Shown: positions 46,879 through 57,602 of the stretch, one piece after another
Position numbering within the stretch: position 1 is the first letter of the stretch
How the letters are laid out: each line of letters begins with the position of its first letter
Notes under the pieces: generated by a model
Databases searched by the model: none
What the model saw: the letters and a program-made list of their open reading frames with translations, nothing else
What the model was told of the DNA's origin: nothing
Made by a program: the position numbers and the translations under genes
NCBI RefSeq assembly: GCF_036250755.1
Contig: NZ_CP109583.1
Coordinates: 7,107,501-7,171,500 of the forward strand
Reading direction: 5' to 3'
Length of the DNA stretch: 64,000 nucleotides
DNA from: Streptomyces uncialis
Lineage (GTDB): Bacteria; Actinomycetota; Actinomycetes; Streptomycetales; Streptomycetaceae

Positions 46879-49839
46879 ATGAGACGAAGAGCGAGAGCGA
46901 TCCTCGCGACGGGCGCGTTGTTCCTCGGCGGACTCACCGCCGCACCTCTCGGCCAGGCCGGGGCGCTGGAGCGGACCGCGCCGGCCGTGACGGACGACGC
47001 GGAGGCCGTCAAGGTCTTCGAGGCGGACGTCACCCGCGAGCAGATACCGCTCCTCCTGAAGGCCGGCCAGGACGCCCACGAGCTCTCCGAACGGGCACCC
47101 GAGCGCGGCACCGCGCGCGTCGAGCTGTACCTCACCGACCGCCAGGCCCGGAATCTGGAGGGCCAGGGCGTCGACGTCACCGAGCGCCAGGTCTCCGCCG
47201 CCGCGGAGCGACGCGTCGCCGCGGCGGGCGACGGGGTGTACCGCCCGTACAGCGGACCGGGCGGGCTCAAGGAGGAGATCGTCCGCACCGGGCAGGCCCA
47301 CCCGGGGCTCACCAAGGTCGTGTCCATCGGGAAGTCCCAGGGCGGCCAGGACATCCTCGCGGTGAAGGTCAGCAAGGGCGCCCGCACCACCAAGGACGGC
47401 GCCCGGCCCGCGACCCTGTACATGTCGAACCAGCACGCCCGGGAATGGATCACCCCGGAGATGACCCGGCGGCTGCTGCACCACTACCTCGACAACTACC
47501 GCAGCGACAAGCGGATCAAGAAGCTGGTGGACACCACCGAACTGTGGTTCGTGCTGTCCGCCAACCCCGACGGCTACGACTTCACCCACGCCGCCGACGG
47601 TGAGCGCCAGTGGCGCAAGAACCTGCGCGACATCGACGGCGACGGCCGGATCACCGCGGGCGACGGCGTCGACCTCAACCGCAACTTCCCCTACAAGTGG
47701 GGCTACGACGACGAGGGCTCGTCCCCCGCGCCCTCCTCGGAGACCTACCGCGGCGCGAGCCCCGGCTCCGAGCCCGAGACCCGGGCCATCGACCGCTTCC
47801 AGAAGCGCATCGGCTTCGAGTACGGCGTCAACTACCACTCCGCCGCCGAACTGATCCTCTACGGCGTCGGCTGGCAGGTGGCCACCAACACCCCCGACGA
47901 CGTGTTGTACAAGGCCCTCGCCGGCACCCCCGAGAAGCCCGCGATACCCGGCTACCGCCCCCAGGTCTCCTCCGAGCTGTACACGACCAACGGCGAGGCC
48001 GACGGCCACGCGGGCAACGTGAACGGCATCGCGATGTTCACCCCCGAGATGTCGACCTGCCAGACCATCTCGCAGCGCTACCCCGACGACGCCTGGAACG
48101 CCCAGGACTGCGCCTCCGTCTTCACCTTCCCGGACGACGAGAAGCTGATCCAGGAGGAGTTCACCGCCAACCTGCCCTTCGCGCTCGCCGTGGCGGAGAC
48201 CGCGTCCCGCCCCGACCGTCCCGTGTCCGTCACCGGGATCGACGCCCCCGACTTCACCCCGCACCCCTTCACCACGTCCTACGCGCGCGGGGCCGACCAG
48301 GAGGTCGCCGTCACCGCCCGCAAGTCCGTGCGGGACAAGGAGCTCAACTACCGGATCAACGGCGGCCGGACGCACGACGAGGACCTGCGCGGCTGGAAGG
48401 GCGGCGAGACCTTCGGCGGCGAGGACAACCTGTACTTCGACGAGTACCGCGCGCGGATCGAGGACGCCCGCCCCGGTGACCGGGTCGAGGTCTGGTTCAC
48501 CGGCCGCACCCGTTCCGGCAAGGTCGCGAGCGAACCCTTCACGTACACGGTCGCCGAGCGCCCCAGGGCCTCGGTCCTCGTGGTCGCCGAGGAAGGCGCC
48601 GCCGCCACCCAGACGGCCTCCTACGTCGCCGCGCTCCAGGCCAACGGCCGATCCGCCGCCGTCTGGGACGTCGCCACCCAGGGCGTCCCGCACGCCCTCG
48701 GTGTGCTGGCGCACTTCCCGTCCGTCGTGCACTACACCGGCGCCGTCACCCCCGGCGCGCCCACCCAGCTCGCGCTGCGCGCCTACCTCAACGAGGGCGG
48801 CAAGCTGATCGAGTCCGGCGAACGCGCGGGCGGCAACGTCAACCTGGGACGCGCCTCCTCCAACGACTTCGCCCAGTACTACCTCGGGGCGTACGAGCGG
48901 CTGACGGCGCCCGGGGTCACCTCGTTCACCGGTGAGGGCGCGCTCAGCGGCACCGGGACCCCGCTCGCCGGGGCCGCGGGCAACCCGCTGGACGCCCCCA
49001 GCCGCTATCTCGTCACGTCCGACTCGCTGCCCGCGGCGCAGTTCCCGCAGTTCCGCAGCGCTCCGGCGGGCGGCTACCCGGGGCTCGTCAACCCGTACGC
49101 GCCGCAGACCGGCCAGGGCATGGCCTCGGCCGTCCACGACGACCGGGACTGGAAGCGGCTGACCCGCACCGTCGACCTCACCGGGGTCTCCGCCGCCGAC
49201 GCCCCCGAACTGCGGACGGCGCTCAACTGGAACGTCGAGAACCGCTACGACCATGTGCTGCTGGAGGCGCACACCGAGGGCGCCGACGACTGGACGACGC
49301 TCCCCGACAGGAACGGCGCCAGTTCCACGGACGCGCCCGTCGAGTGCGAGGCCGGGTACTTCGTCAACGGGCATCCGTTCCTGCGGCACTACCTGACCCT
49401 GGGGGCCGGTGCCTGCGCGAACACCGGCACCACGGGCTCGTGGAACAGCTTCACCGGCTCGTCCGGCGGCTGGAAGCAGGTCGCGTTCGACCTCAGCGCC
49501 TACGCGGGCAAGAAGGTCGAGCTGTCGCTGAGCTATGTCACCGACCCGGGCAGCGGTGAGCGCGGCGTCTTCGCCGACCAGGCGCAGCTCGTCGTCGGCG
49601 GCATCGCGCGGGACACCGAGGGCTTCGAGACGTCGCTCGGCACCTGGAGCGTCGCCCCGGCCCCGGCCGGCAGCCCCACGGTGACCGGCGACTGGGCCCG
49701 CACCGGTGAGCTGTACCGCTCGTACGCGGCCGTCACCGCGCGTGACAGCGTGCTGCTGGGCTTCGGCTTCGAGCATGTGCCCGGCGCGGCCGAGCGGGCC
49801 GCCCTGATGGGCAAGGCGCTGGCCTCCCTGCGGCGCTGA
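46879..49839 (+). CDS. secreted M14-family zinc carboxypeptidase
   Basis: A protein of 986 residues. The signal peptide (RRRARAILATGALFLGGLTA) is followed by a propeptide-like region to about 115. The M14 domain has zinc ligands in YMSNQHAREWITPEM (His and Glu, about 193-196) and YGVNYHSAAELI (His about 319), and substrate arginine DLNRNFPYKWG. Catalytic glutamate is probably in FTPEMSTC. The C-terminal 550 residues form an accessory beta-rich region. It probably degrades extracellular peptides. ATG 46879 has AGGGG 6 bases upstream and opens directly on the signal peptide. The start 17 codons earlier does not. Confidence 0.93.
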   Translation: MRRRARAILATGALFLGGLTAAPLGQAGALERTAPAVTDDAEAVKVFEADVTREQIPLLLKAGQDAHELSERAPERGTARVELYLTDRQARNLEGQGVDVTERQVSAAAERRVAAAGDGVYRPYSGPGGLKEEIVRTGQAHPGLTKVVSIGKSQGGQDILAVKVSKGARTTKDGARPATLYMSNQHAREWITPEMTRRLLHHYLDNYRSDKRIKKLVDTTELWFVLSANPDGYDFTHAADGERQWRKNLRDIDGDGRITAGDGVDLNRNFPYKWGYDDEGSSPAPSSETYRGASPGSEPETRAIDRFQKRIGFEYGVNYHSAAELILYGVGWQVATNTPDDVLYKALAGTPEKPAIPGYRPQVSSELYTTNGEADGHAGNVNGIAMFTPEMSTCQTISQRYPDDAWNAQDCASVFTFPDDEKLIQEEFTANLPFALAVAETASRPDRPVSVTGIDAPDFTPHPFTTSYARGADQEVAVTARKSVRDKELNYRINGGRTHDEDLRGWKGGETFGGEDNLYFDEYRARIEDARPGDRVEVWFTGRTRSGKVASEPFTYTVAERPRASVLVVAEEGAAATQTASYVAALQANGRSAAVWDVATQGVPHALGVLAHFPSVVHYTGAVTPGAPTQLALRAYLNEGGKLIESGERAGGNVNLGRASSNDFAQYYLGAYERLTAPGVTSFTGEGALSGTGTPLAGAAGNPLDAPSRYLVTSDSLPAAQFPQFRSAPAGGYPGLVNPYAPQTGQGMASAVHDDRDWKRLTRTVDLTGVSAADAPELRTALNWNVENRYDHVLLEAHTEGADDWTTLPDRNGASSTDAPVECEAGYFVNGHPFLRHYLTLGAGACANTGTTGSWNSFTGSSGGWKQVAFDLSAYAGKKVELSLSYVTDPGSGERGVFADQAQLVVGGIARDTEGFETSLGTWSVAPAPAGSPTVTGDWARTGELYRSYAAVTARDSVLLGFGFEHVPGAAERAALMGKALASLRR

Positions 49840-49898
49840 CCGCCCCCGGGAGACCCGGGGCCGACCGTCGGCCTCCCGGGCCGCCCGGAACGCCTCCC

Positions 49899-49937
49899 AG
49901 GCCCCTCACGGACCCGTCACGGGCCCGTGAGGGGCCT
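49899..49937 (+). terminator. carboxypeptidase terminator
   Basis: AGGCCCCTCACGG (49899-49911) pairs perfectly with 49925-49937, followed by TCGTGTG. It separates the peptidase from the gap operon. Confidence 0.8.
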
Positions 49938-50050
49938 TCGTGTGCGCCGCGGGCCCCGGCGGCCCACGGCGGACCGTCCCGCTACCCGCCGGTACGGCCC
50001 GCCGCGCCGCGAACCGGTAGCTCGATGTCACCCCGGGGAGCGGGGAGAGG

Positions 50051-50056
50051 TAGGGT
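50051..50056 (+). promoter_or_regulatory. candidate gap -10 box
   Basis: TAGGGT fits the streptomycete housekeeping -10 (TAnnnT). It would start the mRNA about 67 bases before the GTG of gap. No convincing -35 was found. Confidence 0.4.
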
Positions 50057-50114
50057 CGGAGTTGGTCGGGGACATCCCATACAACTGCCGGGCGTCGAAC
50101 CCCGGCGCACCTAA

Positions 50115-51140
<1,026 letters not shown>

Positions 51141-51174
51141 ACCCGTTCCCGCCACGGCAGGCACCCCGATGTGA

Positions 51175-51222
51175 GTGACAGGGCTCGGGCGGCGCGAGGA
51201 AGCGCCGCCCGAGCCCTGTCAC
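51175..51222 (+). terminator. 21-bp perfect hairpin between gap and pgk
   Basis: Arms 51175-51195 and 51202-51222 pair without mismatch around a 6-base loop (GAGGAA). It could end most transcripts after gap or stabilise their 3' end, so that gap mRNA exceeds pgk-tpiA mRNA. Confidence 0.85.
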
Positions 51223-51323
51223 GTCCACACGCCCCGAGCGGAGCCGGTACGGGCTCCGCAGCGACTCCCGGGGCCGCGCAGAGCCCCGAGAGCCTTGAGA
51301 GCCCTTTTTCTAGGAGTCCACTC

Positions 51324-52535
51324 ATGAAGACGATCGACGAACTCCTCGCCGAAGGCGTCGACAACAAGCGTGTCTTCGTCCGCGCCGATCTGAACGTGCC
51401 GCTCGCCGAAGGTGTCATCACCGACGACGGCCGCATCCGCGCCGTCCTGCCGACGATCCAGGCCCTCGTCGGAGCCGGTGCCAAGGTCGTCGTCGCGTCC
51501 CACCTGGGCCGCCCCAAGGGCGCCCCGGACCCCGCCTTCTCGCTGCTGCCCGCCGCCGAACGCCTCGGGGAGCTGCTCGGCGCGCCCGTCGCCTTCGCGC
51601 AGGACACCGTCGGCCCCGCCGCGCACGGCGCCGTGGACGGCCTCCAGCCCGGCCAGGTCGCCGTCATCGAGAACCTGCGCTTCAACCCCGGCGAGACCAG
51701 CAAGGACGACACCGAGCGCGGCGAGTTCGCCGACCGTCTCGCCGCCCTCGCCGATGTCTACGTGGGCGACGGCTTCGGCGCGGTCCACCGCGGCCACGCC
51801 TCCGTCCTGGACCTCCCGGCCCGGCTGCCGCATTACGCGGGCTACCTCATCGCCACCGAGGTCGGCGTCCTGAGGAAGCTCACCGACGAGGTCCAGCGGC
51901 CCTACGCGGTCGTCCTCGGCGGCGCCAAGGTCTCCGACAAGCTCGGGGTGATCGACCACCTCCTGGAGAAGGCCGACCGCATCCTGATCGGCGGCGGCAT
52001 GGTGTACACCTTCCTCAAGGCCCAGGGCCACGAGGTCGGCACCTCGCTGCTCCAGGAGGACCAGGTCCCGGCCGTCCAGGACTACCTCAAGCGGGCCGAG
52101 GCCAACGGCGTGGAGTTCGTGCTCCCCGTCGACGTCGTGGTCGCCCCCGCGTTCCCCGACCTCAAGGCCAAGGCCCCGACCCACCCGGCCACCGTCACCG
52201 TGGACGCGATCCCGGCCGACCAGCAGGGCCTGGACATCGGCCCGAGGACGGCCGCGCTCTACGCGGAGAAGCTCGCCGACACGGCCACCGTCTTCTGGAA
52301 CGGCCCCATGGGTGTCTTCGAGCACCCCGACTACGCCGAGGGCACCAAAGTGGTCGCCCAGGCCCTGCTCGACTCACCGGCCTTCACGGTCGTCGGCGGC
52401 GGCGACTCCGCCGCGGCCGTACGCATCCTGGGCTTCGACGAGCAGGCATTCGGACACATCTCGACCGGTGGCGGCGCCTCCCTCGAATACCTTGAGGGCA
52501 AGACGCTCCCCGGCCTCGCCGCACTGGAGAACTGA
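51324..52535 (+). CDS. pgk: phosphoglycerate kinase
   Basis: Pgk of 403 residues. N-terminal substrate motifs: [21 protein letters not shown] and LRFNPGE. C-terminal nucleotide motifs: [32 protein letters not shown] and [10 protein letters not shown]. It makes ATP from 1,3-bisphosphoglycerate. ATG 51324 with GGAG 8 bases upstream is chosen. The upstream frame runs through the hairpin. Only 7 bp separate it from tpiA. Confidence 0.98.
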   Translation: MKTIDELLAEGVDNKRVFVRADLNVPLAEGVITDDGRIRAVLPTIQALVGAGAKVVVASHLGRPKGAPDPAFSLLPAAERLGELLGAPVAFAQDTVGPAAHGAVDGLQPGQVAVIENLRFNPGETSKDDTERGEFADRLAALADVYVGDGFGAVHRGHASVLDLPARLPHYAGYLIATEVGVLRKLTDEVQRPYAVVLGGAKVSDKLGVIDHLLEKADRILIGGGMVYTFLKAQGHEVGTSLLQEDQVPAVQDYLKRAEANGVEFVLPVDVVVAPAFPDLKAKAPTHPATVTVDAIPADQQGLDIGPRTAALYAEKLADTATVFWNGPMGVFEHPDYAEGTKVVAQALLDSPAFTVVGGGDSAAAVRILGFDEQAFGHISTGGGASLEYLEGKTLPGLAALEN

Positions 52536-52542
52536 ACCTTCC

Positions 52543-53325
52543 ATGACGAACCAGACCCGTACGCCCCTGATGGCGGGCAACTGGAAGATGAACCTCAACC
52601 ACCTTGAGGCCATCGCCCATGTCCAGAAACTCGCCTTCGCCCTCGCCGACAAGGACTACGACGCGGTGGAGGTCGCGGTCCTGCCGCCCTTCACCGACCT
52701 GCGGTCCGTGCAGACCCTCGTCGACGGCGACAAGCTGAAGATCAAGTACGGCGCCCAGGACATCTCGGCGCACGACTCCGGCGCCTACACCGGCGAGATC
52801 TCCGGCCTCATGCTGGCCAAGCTGAAGTGCTCGTACGTCACCGTCGGCCACTCCGAGCGCCGCCAGTACCACGCCGAGACCGACGAGGTGTGCAACGCCA
52901 AGGTCAAGGCCGCCTACCGGCACGGGCTCACCCCGATCCTCTGCGTCGGTGAGGGCCTCGACATCCGCAAGGCCGGCCAGCAGGTCGAGTACACGCTCGC
53001 CCAGCTCGACGGCGGGTTGAAGGACCTCCCGGCCGAGCACGCCGAGTCGATCGTGATCGCCTACGAGCCCGTCTGGGCGATCGGCACCGGCGAGGTCGCC
53101 ACGCCCGAGGACGCCCAGGAGGTGTGCGGCGCGATCCGCGGCCGGCTCGCCGAGCTGTACTCCCAGGACCTCGCGGACAAGGTGCGCATCCAGTACGGCG
53201 GCTCCGTCAAGGGCGGGAACGTCGCCGCGATCATGGCGCAGCCCGATGTCGACGGCGCTCTCGTCGGAGGGGCCGCGCTCGACTCCGACGAGTTCGTCAA
53301 GATCGTCCGCTTCCGCGACCAGTGA
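52543..53325 (+). CDS. tpiA: triosephosphate isomerase
   Basis: TpiA of 260 residues. Active-site motifs: GNWKMNL (Asn and Lys), [12 protein letters not shown] (His), [12 protein letters not shown] (Glu and the mobile lid) and [11 protein letters not shown]. It interconverts dihydroxyacetone phosphate and glyceraldehyde 3-phosphate. The ATG lies 7 bases after the pgk stop, so the two are co-transcribed. Confidence 0.98.
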   Translation: MTNQTRTPLMAGNWKMNLNHLEAIAHVQKLAFALADKDYDAVEVAVLPPFTDLRSVQTLVDGDKLKIKYGAQDISAHDSGAYTGEISGLMLAKLKCSYVTVGHSERRQYHAETDEVCNAKVKAAYRHGLTPILCVGEGLDIRKAGQQVEYTLAQLDGGLKDLPAEHAESIVIAYEPVWAIGTGEVATPEDAQEVCGAIRGRLAELYSQDLADKVRIQYGGSVKGGNVAAIMAQPDVDGALVGGAALDSDEFVKIVRFRDQ

Positions 53326-53510
53326 GTATGCGCTAGCGGCGATCCGTCGTACTCTTGCGGGGGCCGACGGCCTGGAAAGTGAGCATGGCGTCCGGCACCG
53401 GGCACCGGGAAACAGCCCGGGAACCGGCCGCGACGGCGCTCACCAGGTACGCTTCGGCCCTCGCGTCGTCCATCAAGATCCGAGGGAAGACCCCGGAAAG
53501 GGAGTTCGCT

Positions 53511-53747
53511 GTGGTTTTGGGGTTCTCGATCGCCCTGATCGTCTTCAGCCTGCTGATGATGCTGCTGGTGCTGATGCACAAGGGCAAGGGCGGCGGTCTG
53601 TCGGACATGTTCGGTGGCGGCATGCAGTCGTCGGTCGGCGGCTCCTCGGTCGCCGAGCGCAACCTTGACCGCATCACCGTTGTGGTCGGCCTGCTGTGGT
53701 TCGCGTGCATCGTCGCGCTCGGCATCATGATGAAGCTCAACAACTGA
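53511..53747 (+). CDS. secG: preprotein translocase subunit SecG
   Basis: A protein of 78 residues with two membrane helices (about 3-23 and 52-72) joined by the conserved HKGKGGGLSDMFGGGMQ loop. SecG assists SecYE in protein export. GTG 53511 has AAGGGAG 7 bases upstream. The longer frame adds 52 residues that no SecG has. It follows tpiA after 185 bp and ends at a strong terminator. Confidence 0.96.
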   Translation: MVLGFSIALIVFSLLMMLLVLMHKGKGGGLSDMFGGGMQSSVGGSSVAERNLDRITVVVGLLWFACIVALGIMMKLNN

Positions 53748-53779
53748 GCCTCGTAGCCTTTCGTACACAGCGCACGTCG

Positions 53780-53826
53780 AGCCCCATGTAGGGTCCGCGT
53801 CCTCGGACGCGGCCTATCATGGGGCT
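53780..53826 (+). terminator. secG terminator
   Basis: A long nested hairpin: AGCCCCATG/CATGGGGCT outside (53780-53788 and 53818-53826), TAGG/CCTA in the middle and CCGCGTCC/GGACGCGG at the tip. It ends the gap-pgk-tpiA-secG region. Confidence 0.85.
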
Positions 53827-53952
53827 TGCGTCTAGGCGTGGGGTGCAACTCCCCTCACTGGACGCGCGTTGGGCCTTACGTAGACTGAGGCGCCCGCGGC
53901 GAAGCGTTACGCCGACTCGCTTCGCGGCACCATCACGCAGGGAGTTACGACC

Positions 53953-54288
53953 GTGGCAAGTGGCAACGCGATCCGAGGAAGCCGGGTCGGTGCGGGGCCG
54001 ATGGGCGAGGCCGAGCGCGGCGAGTCCGCGCCACGGCTGCGCATCTCCTTCTGGTGCTCGAACGGGCACGAGACGCAGCCGAGCTTCGCCAGTGACGCGC
54101 AGGTCCCCGACAACTGGGACTGCCCGCGGTGCGGCTTTCCGGCCGGACAGGACCGGGACAACCCACCGGCTCCACCGCGGACCGAGCCGTACAAGACCCA
54201 TCTCGCCTATGTCCGTGAGCGACGCAGCGACGCGGACGGCGAGGCGATCCTCGCCGAGGCGCTCGCCAAACTCCGCGGCGAGATCTAG
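53953..54288 (+). CDS. rbpA: RNA polymerase-binding protein RbpA
   Basis: RbpA of 111 residues. It has the RbpA core WCSNGHETQPSFASDAQVPDNWDCPRCGFPAG (about 34-65), including the C-x2-C pair, then the basic linker and sigma-interaction helix EPYKTHLAYVRERRSDADGEAILAEAL. RbpA is specific to actinobacteria. It binds RNA polymerase and the principal sigma factor and stimulates transcription. GTG 53953 has GGGAG 9 bases upstream. Confidence 0.98.
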   Translation: MASGNAIRGSRVGAGPMGEAERGESAPRLRISFWCSNGHETQPSFASDAQVPDNWDCPRCGFPAGQDRDNPPAPPRTEPYKTHLAYVRERRSDADGEAILAEALAKLRGEI

Positions 54289-54298
54289 CAGTTGGCGA

Positions 54299-54330
54299 TC
54301 CGGCCGGACACCCTCGGGTGTCCGGCCGGA
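54299..54330 (+). terminator. rbpA terminator
   Basis: TCCGGCCGGACACCC (54299-54313) pairs with 54316-54330, closing on a CTCG-type tight loop and followed by GTTTCC. It starts 11 bp after the rbpA stop. Confidence 0.88.
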
Positions 54331-54434
54331 CCGCGTTTCCCCAGCCGCGCACCACCGCCGCCCGTCCCCGCCCGCATCAGCGCACCGGCCCCCGTACTCC
54401 CGGGGGCCGTTCGCGTTCCCGCAGGTCAAGGGCG

Positions 54435-54457
54435 TTGTCAGTGGCGGGGGTTAGCGT
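54435..54457 (+). promoter_or_regulatory. PafBC-type DNA-damage promoter of the MFS gene
   Basis: TTGTCAGTG (54435-54443), 8 bp, TAGCGT (54452-54457) match the RecA-independent damage promoter exactly. The expected start (about 54464) leaves a leader of about 28 bases to GTG 54492, which has GGGGGG as ribosome-binding site. Confidence 0.82.
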
Positions 54458-54491
54458 GGGAAACCGGTGATCGACGTATCGGGGGGCAGGG

Positions 54492-55754
54492 GTGGCGGCG
54501 GTACAGGCGGTGGCGGCGGACGGGAGCGTCGTCGGATGGCGCGGCGGCTTCGGACGGCTGTGGACGGCCGCGGTGCTCTCCAAGTTCGGGGACGCGCTGC
54601 GCGCCGCCGCGCTGCCGCTGCTCGCCGCCGGCCTCACCGACGAGCCGCTGCTCGTCGCCGCGGTCACCGCCTGCGGCTATCTGCCGTGGCTGGTGTTCGG
54701 GCTGCTCGGCGGCGCCCTCGCCGACCGGGTGGACCAGCGGCGCGCCATGGCGTGGGCCGATGCCCTGCGCGCGCTGCTGATGGCGGCGTTCGCGGTCGCC
54801 GTCGCCCTGGGACATGCCTCGATCGGGTTGCTGATCGCCCTCGCCTTCACCCTCACCACCCTCCAGACCCTCTTCGACAACGCGGCGACCGCCCTGCTGC
54901 CCTCCCTCGTCGGTCCACGCGGACTCGCCGGCGCCAACGCCCGTCTGATGACCGGTCAGCAGCTCGCGGGCGGCCTCGTCGCCACCCCGCTCGTGCCGCT
55001 GCTGCTGACCTTCGGCGCCGCCGCGCCCTACGCCGCCGACGCCGTGACCTACCTGGTGGGCGCGGTACTGCTCGCGACCCTGCGGGTGCCCCGGCCCGCC
55101 GCTCCGCCCCGTCCCTCGGGCAGCACCCTGCGCGAGGAGATCGCCGAGGGCCTGCGCACCCTGTGGCGGGACAAGGCGCTGCGCTTCCTGTGCGCGTCGA
55201 CCGCTTTGAGCAACATCGGTATGGGCGCCCTCGTCGCCACCCTGGTCCTCCACGCGACCGGCTGGCTGGGCACCGGCGAGGGGGGCTACGCGGCGGCGAT
55301 GACCGGGTACGCGGCGGGCAGCTTCGCCGGCGGGTTCCTCGCCCGCCGGATCGGCGACCGGTTCGGCCGGATACGCGCGGTCCTGCTCGCCGGGACCGCG
55401 CAGGTCCTCGCGCTCGTCGTGGCGGGTACGGTGCGCAGCCTCGTCGCGCTGGTCGCCGCCCTCGCGGTGCTCGGCCTGATGGGCATGGTCTGGAACGTCA
55501 ACCAGGTGACGCTCACCCAGGAGCGGACCCCGCGCGGCGCCCTCGGCCGGGTCAGCGCCGCGTTCCGCACGGTGAGCATCGGCGTGGCCCCGGCCGGTGC
55601 GCTGCTCGGCGGGGTGATCGCCTCCGCCTGGGGGCTCAACACCCCCGCCCTGCTGGCGGCGGCGGTGTTCGCGGCGGCCGTCCTGCTGCTCGTCCCGGTC
55701 GCCCGGGCCGCGCCCGCCGGGCCTGCCGACACCGCCCCGGCCGGTGGCGGCTGA
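54492..55754 (+). CDS. MFS exporter, probably DNA-damage induced
   Basis: A carrier of 420 residues with 12 membrane helices. Its motifs are GLLGGALADRVDQRRAMAWADALRALLMA (loop 2-3) and ARRIGDRFGRIRAVLLAG (loop 8-9), of the MFS3-type drug exporters. Substrate is unknown. Its promoter is of the same PafBC type as those of uvrB, uvrC and ogt, so it may export a DNA-damaging compound or its products. GTG 54492 has GGGGGG 5 bases upstream. A frame starting at 54467 in another register is only a shadow. Confidence 0.85.
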   Translation: MAAVQAVAADGSVVGWRGGFGRLWTAAVLSKFGDALRAAALPLLAAGLTDEPLLVAAVTACGYLPWLVFGLLGGALADRVDQRRAMAWADALRALLMAAFAVAVALGHASIGLLIALAFTLTTLQTLFDNAATALLPSLVGPRGLAGANARLMTGQQLAGGLVATPLVPLLLTFGAAAPYAADAVTYLVGAVLLATLRVPRPAAPPRPSGSTLREEIAEGLRTLWRDKALRFLCASTALSNIGMGALVATLVLHATGWLGTGEGGYAAAMTGYAAGSFAGGFLARRIGDRFGRIRAVLLAGTAQVLALVVAGTVRSLVALVAALAVLGLMGMVWNVNQVTLTQERTPRGALGRVSAAFRTVSIGVAPAGALLGGVIASAWGLNTPALLAAAVFAAAVLLLVPVARAAPAGPADTAPAGGG

Positions 55755-55858
55755 GCGCCGTCCGCCGGCGTCCCTGATCAATTAGGTTGGAGGAGGCCCG
55801 CGCGGCGTCGGCGCGTCACGCACCCCAGGCGATGGCAGAGAGAAGGACGAAGTCCGAG

Positions 55859-57511
55859 ATGAACGCAGAAAGCCGTACCAGGCTCGACCGGACACCCGAG
55901 TGGACCGCTCTGGTCAAGCACCGGGAGGAACAGGACGGAGTGGGTCTGCGCGAGCTGTTCGCGGCGGACCCGGAGCGCGCCGCCCGCTACACCCTCCAGG
56001 TCGGTGACCTCCATGTCGACCACTCCAAGCACCTGGTCACGGACGAGACCCTGAGACTGCTGCGCGACCTCGCCCGGGCGACGGACGTCGAGGGCCTGCG
56101 CGACGCCATGTTCCGCGGCGACAGGATCAACACGACCGAGGACCGCGCCGTGCTGCACACCGCGCTGCGGGCGCCCCGGGGCACGGTCGTCGAGACCGGC
56201 GGGGAGGATGTCGTCCCCGGGGTGCACGCCGTCCTCGACCGGATGGCCGCGTTCTCCGCGAAGGTCCGTTCGGGGGAGTGGACCGGGCACACCGGCAAAC
56301 GCCTCACGAACATCGTCAACATCGGTATCGGAGGCTCCGACCTCGGGCCCGCGATGGCGTACGAGGTGCTGCGCTCGTTCACCGACCGCGAGCTGACCGT
56401 CCGGTTCGTCTCCAACGTCGACGGCGCCGATCTGCACGAGGCCGTCCGGGACCTGGACCCGGAGCGGACGCTGTTCATCGTCGCGTCCAAGACGTTCACC
56501 ACGATCGAGACCATCACCAACGCGACCTCGGCCCGTGACTGGCTCCTCACCGGGCTGAACGCCGGTCAGGAAGCCGTCGCCCGGCACTTCGTGGCGCTGT
56601 CGACCAACGCCGGGAAGGTCGAGGACTTCGGTATCGACACGGCGAACATGTTCGAGTTCTGGGACTGGGTCGGCGGGCGCTACTCCTTCGACTCCGCGAT
56701 CGGGCTGTCCCTGATGATCGCGATCGGCCCGGAGCGCTTCCAGGAGATGCTCGACGGCTTCCACACCGTCGACCGGCACTTCCGTGAGGCCCCGGCCGAG
56801 GAGAACGTCCCGCTGCTGCTCGGGCTGCTCGGCGTCTGGTACGGCAACTTCCACGACGCCCAGTCGCACGCGGTGCTGCCGTACTCGCACTATCTGGCGA
56901 AGTTCACCGCGTACCTCCAGCAGCTGGACATGGAGTCCAACGGCAAGTCGGTCGACCGGGACGGTGAACCGGTGAGCTGGCAGACCGGTCCGGTGGTGTG
57001 GGGCACACCGGGGACGAACGGGCAGCACGCGTACTACCAGTTGATCCACCAGGGCACCAAGCTGATCCCGGCGGACTTCATCGGCTTCGCGGAGCCGGTC
57101 GCCGACCTCGCGCCGGGTCTCGCCGCCCAGCACGACCTGCTGATGGCCAACTTCTTCGCCCAGACCCAGGCCCTCGCCTTCGGCAGGACGCCCGACGAGG
57201 TCCGTGCCGAGGGCGTGCCGGAGGAGCTGGTCCCGCACAAGACGTTCCGGGGCGACCACCCGACCACGACGATCCTCGCGAAGGAGCTCACGCCGTCGGT
57301 GCTCGGCCAGCTCATCGCGCTGTACGAGCACAAGGTGTTCGTCCAGGGCGCCGTGTGGAACATCGACTCGTTCGACCAGTGGGGTGTCGAGCTGGGCAAG
57401 GTGCTCGCCAAGCGGGTCGAGCCCGCGCTCACCGACGGCGCCGAGGTCCCCGGGCTGGACGCCTCCAGCAAGGCGCTGGTCGCCAAGTACCGCGAGCTGC
57501 GCGGACGTTGA
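55859..57511 (+). CDS. pgi: glucose-6-phosphate isomerase
   Basis: Pgi of 550 residues. Signature motifs: [52 protein letters not shown] (catalytic Glu/Arg region), [15 protein letters not shown] (catalytic His) and [22 protein letters not shown] (Lys). It interconverts glucose 6-phosphate and fructose 6-phosphate. ATG 55859 gives the usual length, and ATG 55832 would add nine residues. TAGGTT at 55783-55788 may be the -10 box. It faces the oxidative pentose phosphate operon, sharing its substrate. Confidence 0.97.
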   Translation: MNAESRTRLDRTPEWTALVKHREEQDGVGLRELFAADPERAARYTLQVGDLHVDHSKHLVTDETLRLLRDLARATDVEGLRDAMFRGDRINTTEDRAVLHTALRAPRGTVVETGGEDVVPGVHAVLDRMAAFSAKVRSGEWTGHTGKRLTNIVNIGIGGSDLGPAMAYEVLRSFTDRELTVRFVSNVDGADLHEAVRDLDPERTLFIVASKTFTTIETITNATSARDWLLTGLNAGQEAVARHFVALSTNAGKVEDFGIDTANMFEFWDWVGGRYSFDSAIGLSLMIAIGPERFQEMLDGFHTVDRHFREAPAEENVPLLLGLLGVWYGNFHDAQSHAVLPYSHYLAKFTAYLQQLDMESNGKSVDRDGEPVSWQTGPVVWGTPGTNGQHAYYQLIHQGTKLIPADFIGFAEPVADLAPGLAAQHDLLMANFFAQTQALAFGRTPDEVRAEGVPEELVPHKTFRGDHPTTTILAKELTPSVLGQLIALYEHKVFVQGAVWNIDSFDQWGVELGKVLAKRVEPALTDGAEVPGLDASSKALVAKYRELRGR

Positions 57512-57516
57512 CACGG

Positions 57517-57593
57517 CTGTGCCGGGCGCCCGTGGGACGGGCGCCCGGCACAGAAGCGTGACCCGGGTACGGGGCGAGGCGCCCCGTACCCGG
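57517..57593. terminator. two hairpins between convergent pgi and pgl
   Basis: First: 17-bp perfect stem 57517-57533 and 57537-57553 with a 3-base loop. Second: 14-bp stem 57563-57576 and 57580-57593 with a 3-base loop. They can stop transcription from both sides. Confidence 0.9.
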
Positions 57594-57602
57594 TCCGCCG
57601 GC

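Noticed and set aside
46816..49776. 986-codon minus-strand frame opposite the M14 peptidase
   Set aside because: Shadow of a strongly biased gene; composition is Gly/Val/Asp low complexity, and the plus strand has clear zinc peptidase motifs.
54467..55777. 436-codon plus-strand frame starting just after the damage promoter
   Set aside because: Arg/Ala-rich shadow of the MFS gene in another register. The MFS frame has membrane helices and its own ribosome-binding site.
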